DNA from: Afipia sp.
GTDB lineage: Bacteria > Pseudomonadota > Alphaproteobacteria > Rhizobiales > Xanthobacteraceae
Direction: 5' to 3'
NCBI GenBank assembly: GCA_017308575.1
Contig: JAFKEQ010000001.1
Coordinates: 1 to 64,000 of the forward strand
Length of the DNA stretch: 64,000 nucleotides
The notes under the pieces were generated by a model. That model did not search any database, was not told the origin of the DNA, and saw only the letters and a list, made by a program, of their open reading frames with translations. Positions 47,133-55,204 of this stretch are shown in pieces. Made by a program: the position numbers and the translations under genes. Each line of letters starts with the position of its first letter. The first letter of the stretch is position 1.

Positions 47133-47181
47133 CTCATGAGAGGATTCGCTATCGTTTTACGAAATTGCGCAGGACCTTCTC

Positions 47182-47601
47182 ATGACCGTTCAGATCAGTG
47201 CTCTCGACCATCTCGTAGTGAACGTGACCGATGCCGAGAAATCGGCAACCTGGTATGAACGCGTGCTCGGCATGACGCGCAGCGATTTCGATCCCGGCGA
47301 AGGAGAGCCGAAGCGCATCGCGATGCATTTCGGCGCGCAAAAGATCAATCTGCGTCCGGTTTCGACAAGCAAGGTGGCATGGTTCACCGCGGATCATGAG
47401 GCCGCGGGCAGCGACGATCTCTGTTTTCTCACCGGCGCATCGCCGCAGCAGGTGGTCGATCATCTGAAAAGTTGTGGCGTCGCGATCGAGGAAGGTCCTT
47501 GCGAACGGCATGGCGCAAGAGGAACCCTGCTGTCGGTCTATTGCCGCGATCCGGACGGAAGCCTGATCGAGATTTCCTCTTACAAGACCACGGCCCCTTA
47601 G
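47182..47601 (+). CDS. VOC/glyoxalase-fold protein
   Basis: 139 aa, two beta-alpha-beta-beta-beta units: ALDHLVVNVTDAEKSATWYERVLGM (metal His), and RGTLLSVYCRDPDGSLIEIS (metal Glu in DGSLIE). It could be a lyase, dioxygenase or antibiotic-binding protein; the family is broad and no substrate can be assigned. Single gene. Confidence 0.85.
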   Translation: MTVQISALDHLVVNVTDAEKSATWYERVLGMTRSDFDPGEGEPKRIAMHFGAQKINLRPVSTSKVAWFTADHEAAGSDDLCFLTGASPQQVVDHLKSCGVAIEEGPCERHGARGTLLSVYCRDPDGSLIEISSYKTTAP

Positions 47602-47708
47602 GCAGATGAACAAACGTGCAGCATATTCGCTGCGCCGACTGCCTTGTAACCGTCATAGGCAATCACTACTCTTGCGCGGGGCTGAAGAACCGATAGGAGA
47701 CCACGATC

Positions 47709-48326
47709 ATGGGTTTGCTCGATATTCTGAACGGCATGCAGAACGGCCCGCGCGGCCCGAGTGAGCCAAGCGATTCAAGCCAGAGCAGCGGCGGCATGTC
47801 GCCGATGACCATGGCGATCCTTGCCCTGCTGGCTTACAAGGCGGTCAAGCATCTTGGCGGCAGCCATTCCGCTGGCACGACACCGGCGCCTTCCGCACCG
47901 CCGCAGCAGTTGCCCGGAACCACTACGGCAAGCGCCGATGGTGGCGGGCTCGGTGGTCTGCTCGGCGGCGGTCTCGGCGACCTGATGAAGGGACCTCTTG
48001 GCGGCACGCTCGGCGGATTGCTCGCAGGTGGCGCGGCGGGCGGCGCCCTCAGCGGTGGATTGAACGATCTGCTCAAGCAGTTTCAGGACAACGGCCACAG
48101 CGAAGTCGCGAATTCGTGGGTCGGAAATGGTCCCAACAAAGCGATCTCGCCCGGCGATCTTGCCTCCGCGCTCGGCGCCGACCAGATCAACACGCTGACA
48201 TCGCAAACCGGCTTGTCGCGCGATGAACTTCTGTCGGGTCTCGCAAAGCAGTTGCCCGACATCATTCATCAATTGACGCCGGACGGCAGGCTTCCGACCG
48301 AGCACGAAGCGTCGCGCTGGATCTGA
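47709..48326 (+). CDS. YidB-family (DUF937) protein
   Basis: 205 aa. N-terminus MGLLDILNGMQNG, a hydrophobic helix MAILALLAYKAVKHLG, a Pro/Gly linker and Gly-rich repeats (GGLGGLLGGGLGDLMKG), then the DUF937/YidB core FQDNGHSEVANSWVGNGPNKAISPGDLASALG (core motif SWVGNGPN) and a helical end LTSQTGLSRDELLSGLAKQLPDIIHQLTPDG. Function unknown. Confidence 0.85.
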   Translation: MGLLDILNGMQNGPRGPSEPSDSSQSSGGMSPMTMAILALLAYKAVKHLGGSHSAGTTPAPSAPPQQLPGTTTASADGGGLGGLLGGGLGDLMKGPLGGTLGGLLAGGAAGGALSGGLNDLLKQFQDNGHSEVANSWVGNGPNKAISPGDLASALGADQINTLTSQTGLSRDELLSGLAKQLPDIIHQLTPDGRLPTEHEASRWI

Positions 48327-48393
48327 TCCGCATTTCCGACCGACGCAGGCACCGTAAGTCCGCGTCGGCCGCGCAACCTGAAGGACTTTGACA

Positions 48394-48666
48394 ATGTTCT
48401 ACATTCTTTTGGTGGGTTTGGTTGCAGGCTTCCTCGCCCGGCTGCTGTCACCGGGCCCGAACAATCCGAGCGGGTTCATCCTGACAATCGTGCTCGGGAT
48501 CGCCGGCGCGTTCCTGGCCACCTTTATCGGTCAGGCGATCGGTCACTACGGCCCCAATCAGGGCGCGGGCTTTATCACCGCAACCATCGGCGCGCTGGTG
48601 GTGCTGTTCATCTGGAACAGGCTTGTTGCCCGCGGCGTCGTGTCCGATCCGGGCAACAGGCTCTGA
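48394..48666 (+). CDS. GlsB/YeaQ/YmgE-family small membrane protein
   Basis: 90 aa with three membrane helices: MFYILLVGLVAGFLARLL, GFILTIVLGIAGAFLATFIGQAIG and GFITATIGALVVLFIW. This is the transglycosylase-associated protein/GlsB family seen in stress regulons. It is the second gene after the YidB-like one, 67 bases apart. Confidence 0.85.
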   Translation: MFYILLVGLVAGFLARLLSPGPNNPSGFILTIVLGIAGAFLATFIGQAIGHYGPNQGAGFITATIGALVVLFIWNRLVARGVVSDPGNRL

Positions 48667-48708
48667 TCGCACTCAACACGGCCCGTTCGATTGAAATCGC
48701 GCGGGCCG

Positions 48709-49503
48709 TTACCAGACGAGATGCGCGCCCGCGTCGATGCGGATGACTTCGCCGGTCAGCGTGCGTGATGCGGGACTTGCAAGAAAGCACACAAGCTCCG
48801 CGATATCGTCGGCCGACGATGCGATCTTGAGCGGCGATTTCGCGGTCACCATATCGCGAACCATCTTGGCGGCATCCGCTCCCCGCCCCTTCGTGAACCA
48901 CGGCGTATCGATATAGCCCGGACACACCGCGTTGACGCGGATCGACGGTGCGAGCGCGCGTGCCAGCGAATAGGTCATGCTGTTCAGCGCGCCTTTGCTG
49001 GCGACATACGCATGCGACGATCCGATACCCGCAACGCCCGCCACCGACGAGACATTCACCACCGACGCCGCACGGCCAGTGTACTGCGCGCTGGCTTCGA
49101 GCAGCGAACGGGCCGCACGAACCATCTGATAGGGGCCGATGGTGTTGACGGCGAAGATGCGCTGGAATTCCTCGGCGGACAGGCCGTCGAGATTGCCGTG
49201 ATCCACATGCTTGGTCATGCCGGCATTGTTGATCAGTGCGTCGATCCGCCCCCAGCGCGCGGCGGCAGCGACAATAGTCTTGCAGTCCTCATCGCGCGAC
49301 ACATCGCCCTGCACCACCACGACTTCGGCACCGGCGCTGCGGCAGGTATCGGCCGTCTCCTCAGCCTCCTTCTGACTGGACGAATAATTGATGACGATGC
49401 GCGCACCCGCTTTCGCAAGCATGATTGCCGATGCCGCGCCAAGACCGGACGCCGAACCGGTTACGATCACCGTCAATCCATCAGTCGTATTCACTTTGGC
49501 CAT
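48709..49503 (-). CDS. Short-chain dehydrogenase/reductase
   Basis: 264 aa classical SDR: cofactor motif TGSASGLGAASA, NNAG, catalytic S-Y-K in VNVSSVAGVAGIGSSHAYVASKGAL (Tyr and Lys in YVASK), and PGYIDTPW. It resembles 3-oxoacyl-ACP reductase/glucose dehydrogenase-type SDRs; substrate unknown. It is downstream of the Leu/Ile/Val-type binding protein on the same strand (17-base gap), so likely one transcript. Confidence 0.9.
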   Translation of the reverse strand: MAKVNTTDGLTVIVTGSASGLGAASAIMLAKAGARIVINYSSSQKEAEETADTCRSAGAEVVVVQGDVSRDEDCKTIVAAAARWGRIDALINNAGMTKHVDHGNLDGLSAEEFQRIFAVNTIGPYQMVRAARSLLEASAQYTGRAASVVNVSSVAGVAGIGSSHAYVASKGALNSMTYSLARALAPSIRVNAVCPGYIDTPWFTKGRGADAAKMVRDMVTAKSPLKIASSADDIAELVCFLASPASRTLTGEVIRIDAGAHLVW

Positions 49504-49520
49504 TTGCGGTCCTTGTTATG

Positions 49521-50726
49521 TCACTTCTTGATGAAGGGGCAACGCGACGCATCGAGCGACTGGAAAGCCTGATCGCCGGGAATCGTCGCAAGCAGCTTGT
49601 AGTCGTCCCAGCGCCCCTTCGATTCCGAAGGCTTCTTCACCTCGAACAGATACATGTCATGGATCATGCGTCCGTCCTCACGGATTTTCGCATTCTTCGC
49701 GAACATGTCGTTGATCGGTGTCGCCTTCATGATCTTCATGACTGCGGCGGAATCGGTGGTGCCGGCCTGCTTGACCGCTTTGAGATAATGCATGACGGTC
49801 GAATAGACGCCGGCCTGCGCCGAGGTCGGCGCGTGCTTGACTTTCGCCATGAAGCGCTTGGTGAACGCGCGTGTCTCGTCATTCAGGTCCCAGTACCATG
49901 CCTCCGCCAGCACGAGGCCCTGCGCGGTGTCGAGTCCGATGCTGTCGATATCGGTGACGAAGGCCAGCAGCGGCGACATTTTCTGCCCGCCCTTCATCAG
50001 GCCGAATTCCGCACCCTGCTTGATGGCGTTGATGGTGTCGCCACCCGCATTGGCAAGGCCGACAACCTTCGCTTTCGATCCCTGCGCCTGCAGCAGGAAC
50101 GATGAGAAGTCCGACGTGTTCAACGGATGCTTGACCGAGCCGAGGACCTTGCCGCCCATCCTGGTCACGACAGCGGACGTATCCTTCTCGAGATCCTGTC
50201 CGAAAGCGTAATCGGCCTGAAGGAAGAACCACGTATCGAGGCCGGCCTTCACTGCGGCGAGGCCGGTGGAATTGGCCTGGCCGAACGTGTCGAAGACATA
50301 ATGGACCGTATAAGGCCCGCAGGCCTCGTTGGTCAGCCGGATTGAGCCGGGCCCGTTGAATACGATGATCTTGTTGCGGGCCTTGGCGATTTCATTTGCG
50401 GCCAGCGCGGTGGCGGAAGCCGCCACATCGATGATGGCTTCGACGCCCTGATTGTCGAACATGTCGCGCGCGATGCTCGATGCGAGATCGGCCTTGTTGA
50501 GATGATCCGCCGCGACGATCTCGATCTTTCGGCCCAGCACTTCGCCGCCGAAATCCTCCGCCGCCATCTTGGCGGCGGTTTCGCTGCCGACGCCGGTGAT
50601 ATCCGCATAAAGCCCCGACATGTCGAGGATCGCACCAAGCTTGAGCGGCGGCTTGCCCTGCGCCATGGCTGCGCCCGCTGTCAGCGCCAACATTGATGAC
50701 ACCACACCTGCGAAAATTCTCTTCAT
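49521..50726 (-). CDS. ABC branched-chain amino acid/amide-type binding protein
   Basis: 401 aa with signal peptide (IFAGVVSSMLALTAGAAMA). Type I periplasmic fold of the LivJ/AmiC group: LKLGAILDMSGLYADITGVGSETAAKMAAEDFGG, EAIIDVAASATALAANEIA, FFLQADYAFGQDLEK. It would bind an aliphatic acid, amide or aromatic compound. No permease or ATPase lies next to it, so it is an orphan component. GGAAGGAAG precedes the ATG at 50726. Confidence 0.9.
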   Translation of the reverse strand: MKRIFAGVVSSMLALTAGAAMAQGKPPLKLGAILDMSGLYADITGVGSETAAKMAAEDFGGEVLGRKIEIVAADHLNKADLASSIARDMFDNQGVEAIIDVAASATALAANEIAKARNKIIVFNGPGSIRLTNEACGPYTVHYVFDTFGQANSTGLAAVKAGLDTWFFLQADYAFGQDLEKDTSAVVTRMGGKVLGSVKHPLNTSDFSSFLLQAQGSKAKVVGLANAGGDTINAIKQGAEFGLMKGGQKMSPLLAFVTDIDSIGLDTAQGLVLAEAWYWDLNDETRAFTKRFMAKVKHAPTSAQAGVYSTVMHYLKAVKQAGTTDSAAVMKIMKATPINDMFAKNAKIREDGRMIHDMYLFEVKKPSESKGRWDDYKLLATIPGDQAFQSLDASRCPFIKK

Positions 50727-50940
50727 GGCTTCCTTCCCAATACGTGACATGCCTTGAACGGCATCATCTTTCGTTGTGGTCATCATGGCGTAACGCTGAA
50801 GGTGCAGCAAGCAAGGGATCGCACAAATGCCGTTGCCGTCCGTGAACCGCGCTTGACTCCGATCATTCGCCGGCAACACATTTCGCAGATCGGAATTGAT
50901 TTCGTTCGTGCCCTCCGTTGACCTGCGAGGTCTTGGCGAC

Positions 50941-51750
50941 GTGACGATCCGTTGCGGAATTTTGATGACTTGTTGTGCCGTGCTGGTCCTGGCCAGTCAT
51001 GCAGCGCACGCCGCCTGCGAATTTTCTTTGCAGGGCGAGGGTCGCGTCAGCGCCGTTCTCGATCCGCGAACCTTTCGTCTCGATGACGGACGCGAAGTTC
51101 GGCTCGCAGGCATCGAACCGCCGGGCGATGCCGGTGCAGCCAGCGCGCCAATTCTCGGCGCGCTGATCGCTGGCCGCGAGGTCACCTTGCACGGCTCCGA
51201 CGACAGGCCGGACCGCTATGGCCGCCAGTCCGCTTTCGCTTTTTTGAAGGGAGCCGAGACACCGATCCAGTCGGAACTGCTTGCACAGGGCACCGCGTTC
51301 GCCTCACCCGCCCTGACCGACAAAACCTGTTCCGCCGCGCTGCTCGCCGCCGAGGCCGCCGCACGCACCGCAAGGCGCGGAATCTGGGCCGATTCCGCTG
51401 CCTTAAAAAACGCCGAAAGCCGCGACGATATTTTGGCCTGGAGGGGGCGGTTTGCAGTGATCGAAGGCACGGTTCTGTCGGCGCGGCTGGCCGGGGCGAT
51501 ATTTTATGTCAATTTCGGCCGGCAATGGACACGGGACTTTGCCGTGACTATTTCAAGGCGCAGAATGCCTGCGTTCGAGGCCGCCGGAATTGACCTTAAG
51601 TCCCTGAAAGGCAAGAGAGTTCGGGTTCGAGGCTGGATCGAGCGGCGGGGCGGACCGAGAATTGAAGCGTCGCATCCCGGCCAGATCGAACTCGTCGCGG
51701 CTACGGATACGGTTGCTGAAACAGTCGTCCCGATAAAAGAGGATCAATAG
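50941..51750 (+). CDS. Secreted thermonuclease-fold protein with altered active site
   Basis: 269 aa from a GTG at 50941, with signal peptide (ILMTCCAVLVLASHAAHA). The SNase core is RVSAVLDPRTFRLDDGREVRLAGIEPPGD, then DDRPDRYGRQSAFAFLKG. Arg equivalents of R35 (R54) and R87 (in YGRQ) remain, but the position of catalytic E43 is Gly (G62 in GIEPPGD), so nuclease activity is doubtful. A C-terminal segment (WRGRFAVIEGTVLSARLAGAIFYVNFG, GKRVRVRGWIERRGGPRIEASHPGQIEL) adds an OB-like domain. A TTG start at 50896 is possible. The M48 gene starts 4 bases later. Confidence 0.85.
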   Translation: MTIRCGILMTCCAVLVLASHAAHAACEFSLQGEGRVSAVLDPRTFRLDDGREVRLAGIEPPGDAGAASAPILGALIAGREVTLHGSDDRPDRYGRQSAFAFLKGAETPIQSELLAQGTAFASPALTDKTCSAALLAAEAAARTARRGIWADSAALKNAESRDDILAWRGRFAVIEGTVLSARLAGAIFYVNFGRQWTRDFAVTISRRRMPAFEAAGIDLKSLKGKRVRVRGWIERRGGPRIEASHPGQIELVAATDTVAETVVPIKEDQ

Positions 51751-51754
51751 CGGC

Positions 51755-53242
51755 GTGCCGCAACGCACCAGCCCATCTGCCCGCAACCGTTCCGGCCGCA
51801 TGCTTGCGGCAGCGATGGTGTGCGCTGCGCTGACGCTGGGTGGATGCGGCGATCTCGGGCGCTTCCAGACCGCTTCGAGCCCCGGCCTGACGCCCCTCAA
51901 GCCGAACCGGCCCGCGGCCCAGACGCCGGCCACCGAACGGGAGCACGAACGCATCCTGTCGTCCTATGGCGGCGCTTACGACGACCCCCGGCTGGAAGCG
52001 CTGATCTCCAAAACGGTCGACCGCCTTGTCGCCGCGTCCGAGCGGCCGGACCTCACCTACAAGGTGACGATCCTCAATTCCGGCGCGGTCAATGCCTTCG
52101 CACTGCCGACCGGGCAGCTTTACGTCACGCGCGGACTGATCGCGCTTGCCAGCGATACATCCGAGCTGTCGTCGGTACTCGCCCATGAAATGGCGCATGT
52201 GCTCGCGCGGCACGCGGCGATCCGCGAAGATCAGGCCAAGCAGGCCACGGTGGTGACCCGCGTCGTCGCCGACATGGGCAACGATCCCGATATGAACGCG
52301 CTCGCACTGGCGAAATCCAAGCTCACGATGGCGAGCTTCTCGCGCGCGCAGGAATTCGAAGCCGACGGCATCGGCGTCGGCATCGCATCACGCGCCAAAT
52401 TCGATCCGTTCGGCGCGGCGCGCTTCCTCACCGCGATGGAGCGCAACGCGGCGCTGAAAGCAGGCCGCGCGCCGTCCGATCCGCGCTCGCTGGATTTCCT
52501 CTCTTCGCATCCGGCGACGCCCGAGCGCGTGCAGAACGCGCAGGCGAATGCGCGGCAGTATTCGTCTCCCGAATCCGTCGAACGCGATCGGGACAGCTAT
52601 CTCTCGGCCATCGATAATCTCGTTTATGGCGAAGACCCGAGCGAGGGATTTGTGCGCGGCCGCCGCTTCCTGCATCCGAAGCTCGGCTTCACGTTCCAGG
52701 TGCCCGAAGGCTATGTGCTGGAGAACACCGCGCAGGCCGTGGTGGGCGTTCGCGACGGCGGCTCGCAGGCGGTACGCTTCGATGTCGTGCGCGTGCCTGC
52801 GGAGCAGACGCTCGGTGACTATCTCAATTCCGGCTGGATGGAGAATGTAGACCGGGCCTCGACACAGGATGTCAGCATCAACGGCTTCCCGTCGGCGACC
52901 GCCACCGCCAGCGGCGATCAATGGCAGTTCAGAATCTACGCGCTGCGCTTCGGCAGCGATGTCTATCGCTTCATCTTCGCCGCCAAGACCAAAACCGCCG
53001 AAACCGACCGCAACTTCCGCGACACGGTGAACTCGTTCCGCCGCCTGACCCTCGCCGAGATTCAGGCCGCGCGGCCCCTGCGCATCAAAATCGCCACCGT
53101 GCAGCCGGGCGAGACGGTGGAAACCATGGCGACACGCATGCAGGGCGTCGATCGCCCGCTCGACCGCTTCCGCGTGCTGAACGGCCTCGATGCGCGCAGC
53201 ACGCTGAAGCCGCGCGAGCGCGTGAAGATCGTTGTCGATTGA
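51755..53242 (+). CDS. M48-family metalloprotease lipoprotein
   Basis: 495 aa, GTG start. Lipobox LTLGGC with C31, so probably membrane-anchored. Zinc motif HEMAH (144-148) in SVLAHEMAHVLARHA, third ligand Glu in QEFEADGIGVGIA, and TPERV shortly after. The C-terminal 200 residues include a globular domain (GFTFQVPEGYVLENTAQAVVGV) and an end resembling a LysM-type segment (KIATVQPGETVETMATRMQG). It resembles BepA/YfgC-type quality-control proteases of the envelope. Likely co-transcribed with the SNase-like gene. A bidirectional terminator follows. Confidence 0.9.
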   Translation: MPQRTSPSARNRSGRMLAAAMVCAALTLGGCGDLGRFQTASSPGLTPLKPNRPAAQTPATEREHERILSSYGGAYDDPRLEALISKTVDRLVAASERPDLTYKVTILNSGAVNAFALPTGQLYVTRGLIALASDTSELSSVLAHEMAHVLARHAAIREDQAKQATVVTRVVADMGNDPDMNALALAKSKLTMASFSRAQEFEADGIGVGIASRAKFDPFGAARFLTAMERNAALKAGRAPSDPRSLDFLSSHPATPERVQNAQANARQYSSPESVERDRDSYLSAIDNLVYGEDPSEGFVRGRRFLHPKLGFTFQVPEGYVLENTAQAVVGVRDGGSQAVRFDVVRVPAEQTLGDYLNSGWMENVDRASTQDVSINGFPSATATASGDQWQFRIYALRFGSDVYRFIFAAKTKTAETDRNFRDTVNSFRRLTLAEIQAARPLRIKIATVQPGETVETMATRMQGVDRPLDRFRVLNGLDARSTLKPRERVKIVVD

Positions 53243-53263
53243 TCCGTCGACAATGCTGAATAC

Positions 53264-53292
53264 AAAAAGCCCGGCACAAAGCCGGGCTTTTT
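53264..53292. terminator. Bidirectional rho-independent terminator
   Basis: AAAAAGCCCGGC ACAAA GCCGGGCTTTTT: perfect 12-bp stem with A- and T-runs, between the convergent M48 and CarD genes. Confidence 0.9.
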
Positions 53293-53316
53293 CATTCTGT
53301 TAGCGTCGCACTCGGA

Positions 53317-54102
53317 TCAGGCGGCTTCGTCGGCAGAGACGTCATCGTCGCCGTCATCGCCATCGTCGGACTGCGCTTCCGCGGTCGCGTCGGCATCAGC
53401 CTTGGCGCCACGGCGCGGGCTCTTGGCGAGATTGGATTCGATCTCCTTGACCGCTTCGGTCTCGGTCACGTGTTGCACCACCGCGATTTCACGCGACAGA
53501 CGATCGAGCGCGGCTTCATAAAGCTGTCGCTCGCTGTAGGACTGCTCGGGCTGCGATTCCGAACGGAACAGATCGCGCACCACTTCCGCGATGGCGACGA
53601 TATCGCCCGAGTTGATTTTCGCTTCGTATTCCTGCGCGCGGCGCGACCACATGGTGCGCTTGATGCGTGCGCGGCCCTTGAGGGTTTCCAGCGCGCGCTT
53701 CACCAGCGCCGGATCGGACAGCTTGCGCATGCCCACATTGATGACCTTCGCGGTCGGCACGCGCAGCGTCATCTTGTCCTTCACGAAGGTGATGACGAAC
53801 AGTTCGAGCCGGGCACCGGCGATTTCCTGCTCCTCGATGGCGAGGATCTGGCCGACGCCATGCGCCGGATACACGACGAATTCGTTGACCTTGAAACCCT
53901 GACGCTGGGTCAGAACCTTCTTCGGCTCCTCCACGCGCGGCGCGGCGGCGGCAGGCTTCGTCGCGGGTTTGCTGGCGGCAGCCTTCACAGGAGCCTTGGC
54001 AACGGGCGCCTTGGCCGCAGTCTTGGAGACCGTCTTCGCTGGCTTCGCGGCGGGCTTTGCGGGAGCCTTAGCGGCCGGCTTTACAGTTTTTTTGGTGGGC
54101 AT
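53317..54102 (-). CDS. CarD-family transcriptional regulator
   Basis: 261 aa from MPTKKTVK. A Lys/Ala/Pro-rich tail (1-60) precedes the CarD RNA-polymerase-interacting domain (RQGFKVNEFVVYPAHGVGQILAIEEQEIAG), then the helical DNA-binding part (KRTMWSRRAQEYEAKINSGDIVAIAEVVRDL, SYSERQLYEAALDRLSREIAVVQ), ending in an acidic tail (DDGDDGDDDVSADEAA). CarD stabilises open complexes at rRNA and other promoters. The frame stays open upstream to 54276 with a basic Ser/Lys-rich segment, so a longer form is possible (see findings). Confidence 0.92.
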   Translation of the reverse strand: MPTKKTVKPAAKAPAKPAAKPAKTVSKTAAKAPVAKAPVKAAASKPATKPAAAAPRVEEPKKVLTQRQGFKVNEFVVYPAHGVGQILAIEEQEIAGARLELFVITFVKDKMTLRVPTAKVINVGMRKLSDPALVKRALETLKGRARIKRTMWSRRAQEYEAKINSGDIVAIAEVVRDLFRSESQPEQSYSERQLYEAALDRLSREIAVVQHVTETEAVKEIESNLAKSPRRGAKADADATAEAQSDDGDDGDDDVSADEAA

Positions 54103-54500
54103 CGTGCTTCTTTTGTTTTTTGAGGTGGCGGATGCGCGAGCATCCTTTTTTGGCGCGCTGCGGCTGGCCGCAGTCGCCTTCTTGGTGCCCATATCCTTGG
54201 TACCCTTGTCTTTTGTTTTGGAGTTCTTTTTATGACGCAACTTGTCTGACACGGCGCCTATGCGTGGAACCGCCACGCCCCTGTTTAATGGTTTGTCGGG
54301 AACCCATCAGGGCCCAAGCGGGGCAAAAGGGTTCGTCTCGCAGAATGTGCCCAAAATAGCACATTTCCCGCAAAAATCAATGATTTATACCCCTGCGCAG
54401 GCTTGACCGCCCGCGAACCGGGGGCTGATCGCCCGGTAGGGTTAAAAGTTAGCCGTATTTGGAGGCCGTCACGGCCGGCTGGCGCGCTCGAAAGGCTGAA
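54103..54500. other. Intergenic region between carD and fdxA
   Basis: 398 bases. The part next to carD (54103-54276) is an open, lysine-rich extension of the carD frame; the rest is the carD promoter zone and the fdxA 3' flank. I see no RNA gene or clear terminator. Confidence 0.4.
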
Positions 54501-54839
54501 TCAATCGCCGGAGCCGGGATTGGGAGAAAAATATTTGTCGAACTTGCCGTCCATGCCGTCGAAGTCCTTGGCGTCGGCAGGAGCATCCTTTTTCTGAGTG
54601 ATGTTCGGCCAGGACTTGGCGTAGCTCGCATTCACTTCCAGCCATTTCTCGAGGCTGGGCTCGGTGTCCGGCTTGATCGCATCCGCAGGGCATTCCGGCT
54701 CGCAGACACCGCAATCAATGCACTCGTCCGGATGGATCACCAGCATGTTTTCACCCTCGTAGAAACAATCCACGGGACAAACTTCCACGCAGTCCATGTA
54801 CTTGCACTTGATGCAGTTTTCAGTGACGACGTAGGTCAT
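54501..54839 (-). CDS. fdxA: Ferredoxin FdxA (7Fe-8S type)
   Basis: 112 aa, usual length. Cluster cysteines: [20 protein letters not shown] and [18 protein letters not shown], matching one 3Fe-4S and one 4Fe-4S cluster; the C-terminal extension ([19 protein letters not shown]) is typical. It transfers single electrons in the cytoplasm. Downstream of the S4 and helicase genes on the same strand, with a 94-base gap. Confidence 0.96.
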   Translation of the reverse strand: MTYVVTENCIKCKYMDCVEVCPVDCFYEGENMLVIHPDECIDCGVCEPECPADAIKPDTEPSLEKWLEVNASYAKSWPNITQKKDAPADAKDFDGMDGKFDKYFSPNPGSGD

Positions 54840-54933
54840 CCAAGGCTCCGGAACGATCAGATTTCATGGTTGGGGTAGCGCAGGATACACAGCGCTGCAA
54901 GGGGACGTCACGCTTGGGATTATTGCGAAATAA

Positions 54934-55203
54934 TCATTCCGGCGGCGATTGCAAATCGAGGTAGATCGCGCGCGCCGCACTGGCATCACCTCTTCGATCG
55001 GAAAATCCGATCACCTTCATCAGCCTGACGCGACCATCGAGCGCGACGGTGAGCACGTCACCGGTCTTCACGCCGTGACCGGGAGAATTCTGCCGCTCTC
55101 CGTTGATGCGAACGCGCCCCTTGGCGACAAGCGCCGCAGCATCGGTCCGGGTCCTGACCACCCGGGCGTGCCACAGCCACTTGTCGAGGCGCTGCCGTTC
55201 CAA
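54934..55203 (-). CDS. S4-domain RNA-binding protein (HslR-like)
   Basis: 89 aa, TTG start (MERQRLDKWLWHARVVRTRTDAAALVAKGRVRINGERQNSPG; motif RLDKWLWHARVV is the S4 signature). The start is two bases after the helicase stop (TGAtTTG), so the genes are coupled; I find no ATG in the frame. HslR in E. coli rescues stalled 50S subunits with attached nascent chains. The region upstream in this frame is only a shadow of the helicase gene. Confidence 0.88.
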   Translation of the reverse strand: MERQRLDKWLWHARVVRTRTDAAALVAKGRVRINGERQNSPGHGVKTGDVLTVALDGRVRLMKVIGFSDRRGDASAARAIYLDLQSPPE

Positions 55204-55204
55204 A

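Noticed and set aside
48678..48709. Terminator between the GlsB-like and SDR genes
   Set aside because: ACGGCCCG/CGGGCCGT can pair, but the loop is long and no T-run follows on either strand.
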